A stretch of 64,000 nt of DNA from Halomontanus rarus (GTDB lineage: Archaea > Halobacteriota > Halobacteria > Halobacteriales > Natrialbaceae): positions 1,860,001 to 1,924,000 of the forward strand of contig NZ_CP071597.1 in the NCBI RefSeq assembly GCF_017357405.1, in the 5' to 3' direction. Both the position numbers and the translations under genes were made by a program. The notes beneath the pieces are model-generated. The model had not been told where the DNA came from and searched no databases. It saw nothing but the letters and a program-made list of their open reading frames with translations. The first letter of the stretch is position 1, and each line of letters opens with the position of its first letter. This document shows positions 34,684-44,411 of the stretch, one piece after another.

Positions 34684-35382
34684 GTGATCCGAAGTTATCG
34701 CGACGGTCGAGTTCGCGTCCTCGAACTCGATCGGCCGGCGACCCGAAACGCGCTCACCGGAGCGGGACTGGACGAACTCGAGGCGGCCGTTCACGACGTC
34801 GAAGAACCGGTCGTCTACCTCCACGGGGCCGGCGCGGCGTTCTGTGCGGGTGCCGACCTCGACGAGGTTGCGGCGCTCGACCGGACGGGCGCCGAAGCGT
34901 TCGCGAGACGGGGCCAGCGGGTCGCCCGCACGCTCGAGGACTCGAACGCGGTCGTCGTCGCCGGAATCGACGGGGCGGCCCGCGGCGGCGGCCTCGAGCT
35001 CGCGCTGGCGTGTGACGTCCGCGTGGCGACCCCCGACGCGACGGTGGGCGAGCCGGGGGTCACGTTCGGCCTCTTCGGTGCGTGGGGTGGCACCGTCCGC
35101 CTCCCGCGGATTCTCGGCGAGGGGGACGCCCTCGAGTTCGCGCTCTCGGGTCGTGTGGTCGACGCCGAGACCGCCCTGCGGATGGGGCTGATCTCGCGGA
35201 TCGAAGCGGAGCCGCGGGCGGTCGCCGAGGAGATCGCCGCGAATCCGGCGGATACGCTAGCCGTCCTCAAGCGGCGGCTTCGGGACGGGAGCGACCGGGA
35301 GACGAAAGAGCGCCTCGAGGCCGAGGCGTTCGCCGAGTTGGTCGACGCCCACGGCGACGAGATCGCGGCCTCGCGAGAGTAG
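34684..35382 (+). CDS. Enoyl-CoA hydratase/isomerase family protein
   Basis: 232 residues from a GTG at 34684, chosen because ACCTTTGGA lies about 27 bases upstream; an ATG at 34630 would crowd the divergent promoter. Crotonase marks: AAFCAGADLDEVAAL (first oxyanion NH) and GAARGGGLELALACDVRVAT (second). GEPGVTFGLFGAWGGT sits where family members have the catalytic Glu region, but the usual Glu is not in the standard position, so it may be an isomerase or another crotonase-fold enzyme. It would act on CoA thioesters in the cytosol. Confidence 0.87.
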   Translation: MIRSYRDGRVRVLELDRPATRNALTGAGLDELEAAVHDVEEPVVYLHGAGAAFCAGADLDEVAALDRTGAEAFARRGQRVARTLEDSNAVVVAGIDGAARGGGLELALACDVRVATPDATVGEPGVTFGLFGAWGGTVRLPRILGEGDALEFALSGRVVDAETALRMGLISRIEAEPRAVAEEIAANPADTLAVLKRRLRDGSDRETKERLEAEAFAELVDAHGDEIAASRE

Positions 35383-35534
35383 GAGCGGGAGTCGAATCAG
35401 AATGATCAGCAGTGGCTCTGTCGAAATCCACTTCTTTAGACACCCACTGTCGTGAGATTACTGACACTACACCTGCGAACGTGTCGGCGGTTGTCGAGCA
35501 GAAGACATTTGCTCACATCCAATCACGAAATCAT

Positions 35535-36104
35535 ATGAACCGACGGCAGTATCTCGCTACAGGTGGATTGATTGCTGTACCCTTAGCTGGGTGTACCACG
35601 GTGGGGGGTGAGACACGACTCACAGCCGGAGACGTAATCGAGGACGGTGGAAGTGTCGTACTGCCGTTTAGCGAGAACGGCGAAGACGTGTTGAGGATTC
35701 AGTTTCAAAAACAGTTCACCGGCGACGAGAAGCGTGAGTACTATCCGTTCTTTGTGGCTTCGTGGCAACCAGACGGGGTGCGACTCGACTCACTCCAACT
35801 CGAGTTTCGCTCTCCACCTCACACCGCGGGCTTCTCACCGGCTGGAATCTCCCTTCGAGAAGATGCTCACGCACACAAGGCGACACTCTCTCAGGATGGT
35901 GACAACCCATCGACGACCATCCTCGACATGCCCGATACCACCGACATCGGACACGGAAGCGTGAAGGTAGATCTTCTCCTTACTACCGATCGCGAACAGG
36001 ACCCTCAAGAACTGTGGATCGGAACCGAGGCCACGCTTTCGACTGATTCTTTTTGGGGAACGGACTATAGTGCAACTGGAGACTTTACTGTCGAGTTTCC
36101 CTAA
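35535..36104 (+). CDS. Tat-exported lipoprotein of unknown function
   Basis: 189 residues starting MNRRQYLATGGLIAVPLAGC. It has a twin-arginine motif, a short hydrophobic stretch and a lipobox ending at Cys20, the usual haloarchaeal route for surface lipoproteins. The mature part is beta-rich (SVVLPFSENGEDVLRIQFQK, HGSVKVDLLLTTD). No family recognised. Confidence 0.72.
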   Translation: MNRRQYLATGGLIAVPLAGCTTVGGETRLTAGDVIEDGGSVVLPFSENGEDVLRIQFQKQFTGDEKREYYPFFVASWQPDGVRLDSLQLEFRSPPHTAGFSPAGISLREDAHAHKATLSQDGDNPSTTILDMPDTTDIGHGSVKVDLLLTTDREQDPQELWIGTEATLSTDSFWGTDYSATGDFTVEFP

Positions 36105-36131
36105 GGGTTTACGGAAACAGTCCGTTCACTC

Positions 36132-37136
36132 TCAACCTTCGAGGCGCGCTCTCCGTCCGTCACTCGCCGCTCCCCACCCTCGTCGCTGTATCCGCCGGAG
36201 TAAAGCGGAGACGACCGAGAGCAACGGGAGTTCCAGCAGCGGCCCGATCACGAGCGCGAGCGCGATCAGCGGCTCGTTCGGAAACGCGACCACCGCGATC
36301 GCCAGCGCCGTCGGCGAGTTCCGCGAGAGGATCGTACACTCGAGGCAGGCCACTTCCTCGTAAGAGAACTCGAGGAGTCGCCCGACGGCCAGTCCGACGA
36401 GGAAGTTGATCGCGTAGAACGCCAGAACCGGGAGCGCGAGCAGCGCCAGAAGGTCGGGTCGCTCGACGATCACCGCGCCCTGGGAGGCGAACATCGCCGC
36501 GACGGCCAGCGCGAGGAAGACGATCTGAATCGGTCCCAGCGCCGGGAGCACGCGCCGCTCGAACCACCGGGACCGAGACCCCGTGAACCGACGGACGCCG
36601 CGTCGAACGATCACGGCGAAGGCAAGCGGGACGACGAGAACGAGGACGATGCTCTCGAGGAGCACGTCCAGCGGGAGGTCGACGGTCGTTCCCGCGAACG
36701 CGTAGAGGTAGACCGGAAGCAAGAGAAGCTGCAGGACGAGGTTGTACGGCAACAGCGAGGTCGCCAACGGGACGTCGCCGTTCGCGATGTCGGTGAAGAC
36801 CAGGTACCAGTCGGTACAGGGGGTTACAAGCAACATGAGCAGGCCGATCCAGAGCGCCGGCTGGTCGCGCAGAAAGACCGCGCCGAGGACGACGGCCAAC
36901 AGGGGATTCCAGACGAAGTTGATCCCGAGACTCGTGCCAACGACGCGGCGATTGCGAAGGGCGTGACGAAACCCCCCGAGCGGAATCGCCGTGAACGCGG
37001 CGAACAGCATCACCATCAGGAACGGCAGGACGAGCGCGTCGGCCAGCGCCGCCACGCCGGACACCTGCGCGGCGACGAGGCCGGCACCGACGCCGGCCAT
37101 CACGAGAACCGGCTGGAATCGCTCGAGAACGTTCAC
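36132..37136 (-). CDS. ACR3/BASS-type transporter (putative arsenite efflux)
   Basis: 334 residues from a GTG at 37136. About ten membrane segments. LLVTPCTDWYLVFTDIANGD contains the Cys in the TPC motif conserved in ACR3 arsenite exporters, and EVACLECTILSRNSPTALAIAVVAFP matches the second core motif. An arsenite or related anion exporter is likely, but bile-acid-symporter-like transport cannot be excluded. No arsR or arsC gene is adjacent. Confidence 0.82.
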   Translation of the reverse strand: MNVLERFQPVLVMAGVGAGLVAAQVSGVAALADALVLPFLMVMLFAAFTAIPLGGFRHALRNRRVVGTSLGINFVWNPLLAVVLGAVFLRDQPALWIGLLMLLVTPCTDWYLVFTDIANGDVPLATSLLPYNLVLQLLLLPVYLYAFAGTTVDLPLDVLLESIVLVLVVPLAFAVIVRRGVRRFTGSRSRWFERRVLPALGPIQIVFLALAVAAMFASQGAVIVERPDLLALLALPVLAFYAINFLVGLAVGRLLEFSYEEVACLECTILSRNSPTALAIAVVAFPNEPLIALALVIGPLLELPLLSVVSALLRRIQRRGWGAASDGRRARLEG

Positions 37137-37237
37137 GACGGTGACGAAGGGGTATCGGCGGGAAGGGCTTTCGGTGGTGTGTAGCGATTCGAGGACTCGA
37201 GGACTCGAGACGAATCGAGGCGAAAATCGACCGCCGT

Positions 37238-37633
37238 CTACGACTCGCTCGCGATCTCTTTCAGGACGGGTTTGAGTGCGGCGGCGACTTCTTCGAACCG
37301 TTCCATCGAGAGGGAATCGGTCGTCACCCACACGCCGCGTTCGTGTTCGTCGTCGACGACGCGCGTCAGGTAGCCGTATTCGAACATCCGAACGGTCGCC
37401 CGGTACTCGCCGAGTTGGGAATTTCGGTACGCATCCTGCGCGTGGAATCCCGCCCGCTCGAGTTCGGCGAACCCGACGAGGTCGGCCGTCCGGTCGAGAT
37501 CGGATCTGAGATAGAGCTGTTCGACGCCGTCGTCGGTGAAGTAGGTGATACTTCGAAGTTCGTCACCGACCGCCGTCCGACAGACGCTCCGGAGTTCGTC
37601 CGCGAACGTCGCCTCGAGGAGAGAGCCATCCAT
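37238..37633 (-). CDS. Haloarchaeal small protein (DUF7522-like)
   Basis: 131 residues from the ATG at 37633. Alpha/beta protein with DELRSITYFTDDGVEQLYLRSDL and VWVTTDSLSMERFEEVAAAL. It resembles haloarchaeal DUF7522 proteins as I recall them, and the function is unknown. It shows no membrane or Cys motifs. Confidence 0.6.
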   Translation of the reverse strand: MDGSLLEATFADELRSVCRTAVGDELRSITYFTDDGVEQLYLRSDLDRTADLVGFAELERAGFHAQDAYRNSQLGEYRATVRMFEYGYLTRVVDDEHERGVWVTTDSLSMERFEEVAAALKPVLKEIASES

Positions 37634-37705
37634 GCGGTGTGATAGCACACGATTTGTAAAGAGAATATCGGTACCGGTGAGCGGCCGCCGACTCTGGGAG
37701 CGGAT

Positions 37706-38500
37706 TTAGGATAGCGGTTCGGGAGCCGGCGGTGCGTTGCGCTTGTGCTCGCTGGTCTCGTAGAGCGCGGCGACTTTCAGCACCGTCTCCTCGTCGACCG
37801 AGAGGACGCGACACGTCGCCGCCACGGAGAGCGGTCCGTCGACGTGGAGCGCGAGGATCGAATCCAGCGTGTCGTACTCGAGGCCGAGTTCCTCCTCGTC
37901 GGTCTGGTCGGCCCACAGCTCCGCGGTCGCGGTTTTGGCCGCCAGTTCCTCGGGGACGCCAACGTGGCGGGCCAGCTGCCGAACCTGCTGTTTGTAGAGG
38001 TTGCCGATCGGGTGACAGTCCACGGCGCCGTCGCCGTACTTCGTGAAGTAGCCGACGGCGGCCTCGCTCCGGTTGCCCGTTCCGAGCACGAGTCGGTTCT
38101 CGTGATTGGCGACCAGGTAGTTCAGGACGCCTCGGACGCGAGCTCGAGCGTTGCCCACCGCCTCGCGGTCGCCCTCGGCTTCGGGATAGGTCGACAGGAT
38201 CGAGTCGACGATCGGTTCGATCTCGATCACGTCGTAGGAGATCTCGAGGTCCTGGGCGACGCGTTCGGCGTCGCTCATGTTCCCCTCGCTGCTGACCGTG
38301 GCGGGGAGGACGAGTCCGTGGACGTTGTCGGTTCCGAGCGCCTCGACGGCCAGATAGGCGGTGAGCGTACTGTCGATGCCGCCCGACAGACCGAGCACGG
38401 CGCCCTCGGCACCCGCGGCGTCTACTGTTTCGCCGATGAACGAGACGATGTGCTCGCGGTGCACCTCGAGTTCCTCTTCGGAGAAGCGAAGATCCAGCAT
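37706..38500 (-). CDS. nadE: NAD+ synthetase (ammonia-dependent)
   Basis: 264 residues from the ATG at 38500. P-loop LGLSGGIDSTLTAY (SGGIDS about 39-44), ENRLVLGTGNRSEAAVGYFTKYGDG and LYKQQVRQLARHVGVP are the NadE family core. It makes NAD+ from deamido-NAD, ATP and ammonia. There is no glutaminase domain, the usual archaeal form. CTATTTG centred at 38528 places transcription at the start codon (leaderless). Confidence 0.94.
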   Translation of the reverse strand: MLDLRFSEEELEVHREHIVSFIGETVDAAGAEGAVLGLSGGIDSTLTAYLAVEALGTDNVHGLVLPATVSSEGNMSDAERVAQDLEISYDVIEIEPIVDSILSTYPEAEGDREAVGNARARVRGVLNYLVANHENRLVLGTGNRSEAAVGYFTKYGDGAVDCHPIGNLYKQQVRQLARHVGVPEELAAKTATAELWADQTDEEELGLEYDTLDSILALHVDGPLSVAATCRVLSVDEETVLKVAALYETSEHKRNAPPAPEPLS

Positions 38501-38650
38501 CGGGCGTCTGTTGGGCGGCGGGGAGCAAATAGCCTCGCCTCTCTGCGAAAAAGTGGACGTGTGTCTTTTTTGTGGGTATCGGTGAACATGGACTCGAGGT
38601 GGAGTTTGAAGCGCTACGTTCAAGTGGCATCGACGGGAAGAATGAGTGCG

Positions 38651-38738
38651 AACGCGGTGACCGAGCACCGGTGGTGAGCAGTTCAGGCGGAACTGCGAAC
38701 GACGGTGCGAGTAAACGCAATGAACGAGCACCGGTGGT
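38651..38738 (+). repeat. Direct repeat including the 5' end of tRNA-Gly
   Basis: AACGCGGTGACCGAGCACCG plus GTGGT at 38651-38675 recurs as AACGCAATGAACGAGCACCG plus GTGGT at 38714-38738, with 3 mismatches in 25. The second copy contains the first 11 bases of the tRNA gene. Confidence 0.7.
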
Positions 38739-38798
38739 CTAGTGGCAGGACATGAGCTTCCCAAGCTCATAGCCCGGGTTCAACTCCCGGTCGGTGCA
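38728..38798 (+). tRNA. tRNA-Gly (anticodon CCC)
   Basis: Acceptor stem GCACCGG / TCGGTGC, D arm TGGTCTAGTGGCAGGACA, anticodon arm TGAGC TTCCCAA GCTCA with anticodon CCC, T arm CCGGGTTCAACTCCCGG, discriminator A. 71 nt, no intron, no CCA. Confidence 0.94.
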
Positions 38799-39062
38799 TA
38801 CGAAACTCCGTTGTGGCCCCAATTTTCTGCTCATCCGGAGATGAACGAAAGTGATTCCGGAAGCTCGTTACGTGGGTCCCATCCGGACACCAGTACCAGC
38901 CCGTACGCAAGATCACGGACCGCCCGTGAGCTGCAAGGGACGGTAGCCACCGACTCGGCTGCACCACGACGCGATCAGTAACGGCGAGCAGCTACGAACA
39001 CGTGTCCAGACCCGAATCCCGACGATCACAATTCTTATTGAGTGACCGGCGGATTCCCCGGT

Positions 39063-40775
39063 ATGCATTTATTCGACTACACTCGCGAGACTGTCTCTCT
39101 CGACGGCGAGTGGGAAGCGATTCCGGATCAGTACGAGGTGTTCGAGGAACACCCGATCGCGAACTCGTTCGCCCTCCCGCAGGCGCCGGAGGACGACCTA
39201 CTCAACTTCGACGTCGACGACGGATACTCGATTCAGGTGCCCTCGTGCTTGGGCGAGGCGGTGCCCGAATTCCGCCACTACGAAGGGTGGGTGTGGTACA
39301 CCAGGCGGTTCACCTGGTCCGGACCCCGAGACGCCGATCGAACGTTCCTCCGGTTCGGCGCGGTTAACTACGAGGCCACGGTCTGGTTGAACGGCGAACG
39401 CCTCGGCAGTCACGAAGGGGGCTATACGCCGTTTGCCTTCGAGGTGACCGACTACCTCGAGGAGGGTGACAACGTCCTCGTCGTTCGGGCCGACAACGAA
39501 CGCCGCGAAGACGGGGTTCCGGACGAGCAGACCGACTGGTTCAACTTCGGTGGTATTCAGCGGTCGGTCGAGTTAGTTCCCGTGCCCGAAACGTTCATCC
39601 GGAATTACAAGGTGGAGACGACGCTCGCGGACGGCCAGGTCGACGTTCGAGTCTCCGCGTGGACTGACGGCCCTGACGCGGGAGACTCCGTCTCGGTTCG
39701 CCTCCCGGAACTGGACCGGGAAGCGGAACTCTCCTCGGTTGGCGACGGACGGTACAGTACCGAGCTGTCCCTGCAAACGGACGCCGTCACGCTCTGGAGC
39801 CCGACGTCGCCCCGGCTGTACAGGATCGTACTCGAGTGCGGCGCGGACGCGATCGAGGATCGGATCGGACTTCGAGACGTTCGGGTCCGCGACGGCGAGG
39901 TACTCCTCAACGGGGAGCGCCTCTGGCTGCGCGGGGTTTCGCTCCACGAGGAGGCGGCCGGGAAGGGACGAGCCCTCGACGCCACCGACGTTGAGACCCG
40001 CTTCCAATGGCTCAACGAACTCGACTGCAACTTCGCACGGCTCGCACACTACCCCCACACTCGGGAGATGGCCCGCACGGCTGACGAGGAGGGAATCCTC
40101 CTCTGGGAAGAGGTCCCTGCCTACTGGGACGTCGACTTCGGCGACGACGACGTTCAGGAGCTGTACCGTCAGCAGCTGCGCGAACTGGTCCAGCGAGACT
40201 GGAACCGACCGTCAGTACTGCTGTGGTCTATCGCGAACGAGACGGACCACGAGGACGCCACCAGGAATCGTGTGTTGCCCGAGATCGCGGAGTTCGTTCG
40301 AAAGTTAGACGACAGCAGGCTCGTGACCGCCGCGTGCTTCGCCGACGAGATCGACGACGGAGTGGTCGTTCAAGATTCCCTGGTGGACTCCCTCGACGTG
40401 ATCGGTATCAACGAGTATTACGGGTGGTACCACGGCGACGCGGCCGACATAGCGGCGTTTCGGGGGCACCCCGACGGAATCCCGGTGATCGTCTCCGAGG
40501 TGGGTGCTGGTGCCAAGTGGGGACACCACGGTCCGGAGGACCAGCGATGGACCGAGGAGTTTCAGGCCGCCGTCTACCGGGACCAGATCGATGCGATCGA
40601 AGACAACGAGCAAATCTCCGGAATGACCCCCTGGGTTCTGTTCGACTTCCGGTCACCGTCCCGGCAGAACCCCTACCAGCGGGGGTACAACCGAAAGGGT
40701 CTCCTCGATCAACGGGGACGGAAGAAGAAGGCCTTCTACCTCCTCGAGGAATTCTACCGAGACGAGAACGAGTGA
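39063..40775 (+). CDS. Glycoside hydrolase family 2, beta-glucuronidase-like
   Basis: 570 residues from the ATG at 39063, with ATTCTTATTG about 27 bases upstream (leaderless). An N-terminal jelly-roll sugar-binding domain (WYTRRFTW, YEATVWLNGERLGSHEGGYT) precedes an immunoglobulin-like domain and a TIM barrel starting near GEVLLNGERLWLRGVSLHEE. The acid/base Glu is in LWSIANETDHED and the nucleophile Glu in IPVIVSEVGAGAKWGHH. The position and YQRGYNRKGLLDQRGRKKKAF end fit beta-glucuronidases. No signal peptide, so it probably acts inside the cell. Confidence 0.88.
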   Translation: MHLFDYTRETVSLDGEWEAIPDQYEVFEEHPIANSFALPQAPEDDLLNFDVDDGYSIQVPSCLGEAVPEFRHYEGWVWYTRRFTWSGPRDADRTFLRFGAVNYEATVWLNGERLGSHEGGYTPFAFEVTDYLEEGDNVLVVRADNERREDGVPDEQTDWFNFGGIQRSVELVPVPETFIRNYKVETTLADGQVDVRVSAWTDGPDAGDSVSVRLPELDREAELSSVGDGRYSTELSLQTDAVTLWSPTSPRLYRIVLECGADAIEDRIGLRDVRVRDGEVLLNGERLWLRGVSLHEEAAGKGRALDATDVETRFQWLNELDCNFARLAHYPHTREMARTADEEGILLWEEVPAYWDVDFGDDDVQELYRQQLRELVQRDWNRPSVLLWSIANETDHEDATRNRVLPEIAEFVRKLDDSRLVTAACFADEIDDGVVVQDSLVDSLDVIGINEYYGWYHGDAADIAAFRGHPDGIPVIVSEVGAGAKWGHHGPEDQRWTEEFQAAVYRDQIDAIEDNEQISGMTPWVLFDFRSPSRQNPYQRGYNRKGLLDQRGRKKKAFYLLEEFYRDENE

Positions 40776-40883
40776 GTTCCTGTTGGTCTGTCTCGTTGAG
40801 TATAGGTACCGTGGATTGCGAGGACGGCTGTAACGCACCAGATTCCGAGTTCTGACCACACGTACATACGTCGAGTCCCGACG

Positions 40884-42176
40884 TCACGCCCCGGACTTGT
40901 GCACCCGGTACCACTCGCCGTCCCAGCTGAGACAGTACTCGAGCAGTGACTTGAGCGTGAGCACGCCGAAGCCGGGATAGAACACCGGGACCAGCACGAC
41001 GGTCCACGAGAGTCCGTCGATGCGACCGTCTCGAGCGTCCTTGATCGCGACGGCACCGATCGTCGCCAGTAGAATCGTCGCCGGCACGAGAAACGTCGAT
41101 TCGACGTTGAGCACCAACAGAAGGACGATCTTGGAGACGATCGCGAGGATGAGCAGACATCCCAAGAGACTCGAGCACATGCGGCCGATAGAGACGAGTC
41201 CGCGGCGGCCGAGTCGGCCGCGGAGCAAGTCGCCGATCGTGGCGTGGAGGAGTTCGACCTGGCCGACGCGCCACCGTTTGCGCTGGCCCCAGAGGTCACC
41301 GAGTGTGTGTGGCGCTTCCATCGTGTTCGTACACCCTCTGGCCTGGGTGACGGCCAGCCCTTCGCGATAACACGCGTGGGCGAAGTCCAGATCCTCGGTC
41401 AGCAGATCCCGGTAACCGCCGACGCGGTCGAACGCCTCGCGCGTGAAGGCCGTCGACGAACTCCGGCAGTTGGAGAACCCGAACAGTTCGACCATCTTGT
41501 AACTGGCGTGGAAGACGACCCGCTCACAGTAGGCGAGCGTCTCGACAGGACCGGTGGGTCGGGGCACTCGCCGACCCTGAAACACGTCGGATCCCGACTG
41601 CAGTTCTCCCATCGCTCGCGGGAGGAATTCGGGAGCGATCCACTCGTCGGCGTCGAAGACGGCGAAGTACTCGGCGTCGGAGACGTCGACGGCGTGATTG
41701 ATCGCCCCGGCTTTCGAGCCGGGGGTTCCGTTGATCAGACATTCGACGCGGTCGTATCGTGCTGCCAGCTCGCGAGCGACCGCGAGCGTCTCTTCGTCGT
41801 TGGGTTCGGTGACGACCGTCACCGTGAGATTCTCGTACTCGCTTTCGAGCAGGCTCTCGACGCTGATCACCAGCACGTCGTGATCGCGGTAGACCGGCAC
41901 GATCGCCGACAGCGACGGCCCCGTCGTGAGACGAGCGTCCGGGTCTCTCGTCGTCCACACCTCGTGAACGAGCAAGGCACCCGTCACGAGCAAGAAGAGC
42001 GTGAACACGAGGACCGCCGAGAGCGCCTCGAGGAAGACGAACCGAACGGTCACCAGAAACAGGTCGAGCGTGAGTGTCTCCGTCTTGGCACCCTGATAGA
42101 GGCCGATACCGAACAAAACGACGACGCCGAGGGTGGTACCGGTGTGCTCGAGAAGTCGCGAAAGCGACGGGCACAT
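40884..42176 (-). CDS. Membrane-bound GT2 glycosyltransferase (hyaluronan/cellulose-synthase-like)
   Basis: 430 residues from the ATG at 42176, leaderless by a GAAATATT box at 42197-42204. Two N-terminal membrane segments, then the GT-A domain with FDADEW (DxD), LTEDLDFAHACYREG (ED base) and QRKRWRVGQ (QxxRW), then four C-terminal membrane segments. The full D,D,D,QxxRW set marks a processive synthase of an extracellular or membrane polysaccharide. It converges on the GH2 gene, and a shared pathway is possible but not shown. Confidence 0.9.
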   Translation of the reverse strand: MCPSLSRLLEHTGTTLGVVVLFGIGLYQGAKTETLTLDLFLVTVRFVFLEALSAVLVFTLFLLVTGALLVHEVWTTRDPDARLTTGPSLSAIVPVYRDHDVLVISVESLLESEYENLTVTVVTEPNDEETLAVARELAARYDRVECLINGTPGSKAGAINHAVDVSDAEYFAVFDADEWIAPEFLPRAMGELQSGSDVFQGRRVPRPTGPVETLAYCERVVFHASYKMVELFGFSNCRSSSTAFTREAFDRVGGYRDLLTEDLDFAHACYREGLAVTQARGCTNTMEAPHTLGDLWGQRKRWRVGQVELLHATIGDLLRGRLGRRGLVSIGRMCSSLLGCLLILAIVSKIVLLLVLNVESTFLVPATILLATIGAVAIKDARDGRIDGLSWTVVLVPVFYPGFGVLTLKSLLEYCLSWDGEWYRVHKSGA

Positions 42177-42401
42177 ATGTGTGTGACCGAACTCGAGAAA
42201 TATTATTGTTATTGTTCTGGGGAGAGTAGGCGCAAACACTCGCCCTCGTAGCGGTGGATACGCGCCGTCGCTCGATTACGCGAACGACAGAGCGTTCGAT
42301 ACCTCTCGAGATCGCCCCCCGTTCGGAAGCGTCTGGGATCTTTCGAGGCTGGCGAATGTCGATCGAGCGTGTCACAAAAGTCGAGGCGTCGGAATCGGCG
42401 G

Positions 42402-42656
42402 TCACGGAATGCGGCTTCGCCTTCGCAGTCGAATCGCGTCTCTGGAAACGGTTTCGACGTTGTCGTCGTGAAGCGGGTGGGCGGTGTCAGTGACGTCGCT
42501 CCATCCGAGTCTCGCCTTGATCGTGTCGGTGACGCACGGATCGGGATCGACGTAGCCGAGACCGTCTTCGACGGTGATGAGACGGCCGATCGTGAGGCCG
42601 TCCGCGTTCAGTACTCGCTTCCCCTCGTCTTCGGGCGTGATGCAGTTTCTAGTCAT
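42402..42656 (-). CDS. PRC-barrel-like small protein
   Basis: 84 residues. The N-terminal half (ITPEDEGKRVLNADGLTIGR, LITVEDGLGYVDPDP) is a PRC-barrel beta domain of the haloarchaeal short type, followed by a polar tail ending RLRRRSRIP. Such proteins are linked to RNA processing or to photosynthesis-like complexes elsewhere, and the role here is unknown. Confidence 0.72.
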   Translation of the reverse strand: MTRNCITPEDEGKRVLNADGLTIGRLITVEDGLGYVDPDPCVTDTIKARLGWSDVTDTAHPLHDDNVETVSRDAIRLRRRSRIP

Positions 42657-43110
42657 CGTGGTGGATCGAATCCGCGTCTCGAGTCGTGTCAGGGGACGTT
42701 CGCGGTCGAATTTCGGTCGCGTTGGTCGAGGATCCCGAGCGGACAGCGGCGGAATCGAGCTCTGTAACCCGGGTTTCGAGGACGGAACCGACCGTTACGC
42801 GCCGGGTCGGTCGACCGCGCGGTCGAAACCGACGGGATCGCGGTCGGGTCGCCCCCTGCCGGCGGTCACGATGGACAGTTCGATCATAAAGCGAGGATAT
42901 CGTTCGTATCATGCGACGCCACTTCAATCGGGAACAATGGGTAACAGGGAATTACCCGTCGATCCTCACTGGCTGTGGGTATCGCGATCGGATATTGACG
43001 ACTCCGACCGTCACGGCACGGTTCAGTTCGCATCGGACTGGACAGTCAATGAACACTTGTCGGCGACAACACAAGGGTTATACTCGTAGTCACGTATTAC
43101 CACTCGATTC
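42657..43110. other. Intergenic region without a recognised gene
   Basis: 454 bases with no credible frame. Noted features: GGTAACAGGGAATTACC, an inverted repeat near 42941, and GGGTTATACTC at about 43075, which is placed as a TATA box for the gene at 43111. Confidence 0.45.
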
Positions 43111-43863
43111 ATGGCACAGCCCTCCTCGTTCGCGGACTCCGTCGACGATCCGCGAATAACCGCCCAGTTCCTCCGTCAGGTCCACACTGAGGGCGCGGGC
43201 GACGTCACGCTCGTCGGCGTCGTCCACGACCACCCGGCGAGCGTCGCTCGCGTCCGAACCGTCCTCGAGACGCTCGAGCACGATCGCCTCGCCCTCGAGT
43301 TGCCGCCGGCCGCCCTCCCCCTCTACCGGTGTTACGCACGCGAAGACGCCTCGCCACCGCGGTTCGGCGGGGAGATGAGCGCGGCGCTCCAGACCAGCGA
43401 CGCGGACCCCGTCGGTATCGACGCCCCGAACTGGTCGTTCCTGCGCCGGCTCTGTACGCGGCTGGTCGCCGACCGCGCCTCGCCGTCGATCGCCCGTCGA
43501 GTCGTCTCGAGTCTCGGCGGTGCGACGCGAGAAGCGTTGACCTGCCGCGTCGCGGCGACGCTGACGAACGCGACCTCGATGACGATCGCCTACGAGGACC
43601 CGATCGAGTACGAGTGCGGCCACGACGACACCCCGGAACGCCAGGCCAAGCACGAACGCGGCCACGTCGCCGGCGTCCAGGCGCTGCTGGGCGCGACCGC
43701 GGGGACCGCCAGCGCGCTCGATTATCGCGACGAGACCCGCGAGCAGTGTATGATCGACCGTCTCGAGTCCTGTCGCGCCGAGGGTGACGTCGTCGCCGTC
43801 GTCGGTGTCGACCACCTCGAGGCGCTCGAGGACGGGCTGACGGCGTCGGCGACCCGCGACTAA
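43111..43863 (+). CDS. TraB/TIKI-type domain protein
   Basis: 250 residues. VTLVGVVHDHPASVARVRTVL and LALELPPAALPLY match the TraB/GumN-like fold, whose N-terminal GxxH and ELP motifs come from a predicted membrane metalloprotease superfamily. DVVAVVGVDHLEALEDGL carries the second VGxxH motif. Unlike many TraB proteins it has no clear C-terminal membrane helices, so it may be soluble. Function unknown. Confidence 0.7.
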   Translation: MAQPSSFADSVDDPRITAQFLRQVHTEGAGDVTLVGVVHDHPASVARVRTVLETLEHDRLALELPPAALPLYRCYAREDASPPRFGGEMSAALQTSDADPVGIDAPNWSFLRRLCTRLVADRASPSIARRVVSSLGGATREALTCRVAATLTNATSMTIAYEDPIEYECGHDDTPERQAKHERGHVAGVQALLGATAGTASALDYRDETREQCMIDRLESCRAEGDVVAVVGVDHLEALEDGLTASATRD

Positions 43864-44072
43864 CGTCGCGGACGTCTGCCGGACGAACCCGTGAGCCCAC
43901 GACGACCGCGTGGTGTGAGTTTTCTAGCGTTACAACCGAGTTCGAGCGGAGCGATCGCCGAACTCGAGCGTGAACGTGGACCAGCAAATCCAGGAGGAGA
44001 GCGGGCTTTCGTTCCGAGTCGGTGTCCGTACACAGCGTCGTCGGAGATGGTCGAAGAGAAAGAGTCCGTTCG

Positions 44073-44411
44073 CTATCTCCGTCCGGGTCCCGTCGGCGGT
44101 TCGATCACGATTTCGCCGTCGCTGAAGACGGTGACGCAGTAGTCGTGGACGTGAAAGACGAGCGAGCCGCCGGTACGCGGGGCGCCGTCGTGACGCGGGC
44201 GAAAGAGGGCGTCGAGTGCGTCGGGATCGACGCTGTCGTGAACGTACGCGGCGCTTTCGGTCACGTCGATACCGAGACAGTCGGCGAGGGCGTGTGCGAC
44301 GGTCGTACTGAGAGTCGCAGTCCCATCGGGATCGTGATAGACGCGGTATACTGGCGGGCTCGAGGGCGGGGTCGATACGGAGGATGCAGGATCGGTATTC
44401 TGTCCGTGCAT
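44073..44411 (-). CDS. HalOD1 output-domain protein
   Basis: 112 residues from the ATG at 44411. The C-terminal 80 residues (LSTTVAHALADCLGIDVTES to LVFHVHDYCVTVFSDGEIVI) are a HalOD1 domain, an output module of haloarchaeal two-component systems that here stands alone. A 17-bp palindrome lies about 100 bases upstream. Confidence 0.82.
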   Translation of the reverse strand: MHGQNTDPASSVSTPPSSPPVYRVYHDPDGTATLSTTVAHALADCLGIDVTESAAYVHDSVDPDALDALFRPRHDGAPRTGGSLVFHVHDYCVTVFSDGEIVIEPPTGPGRR

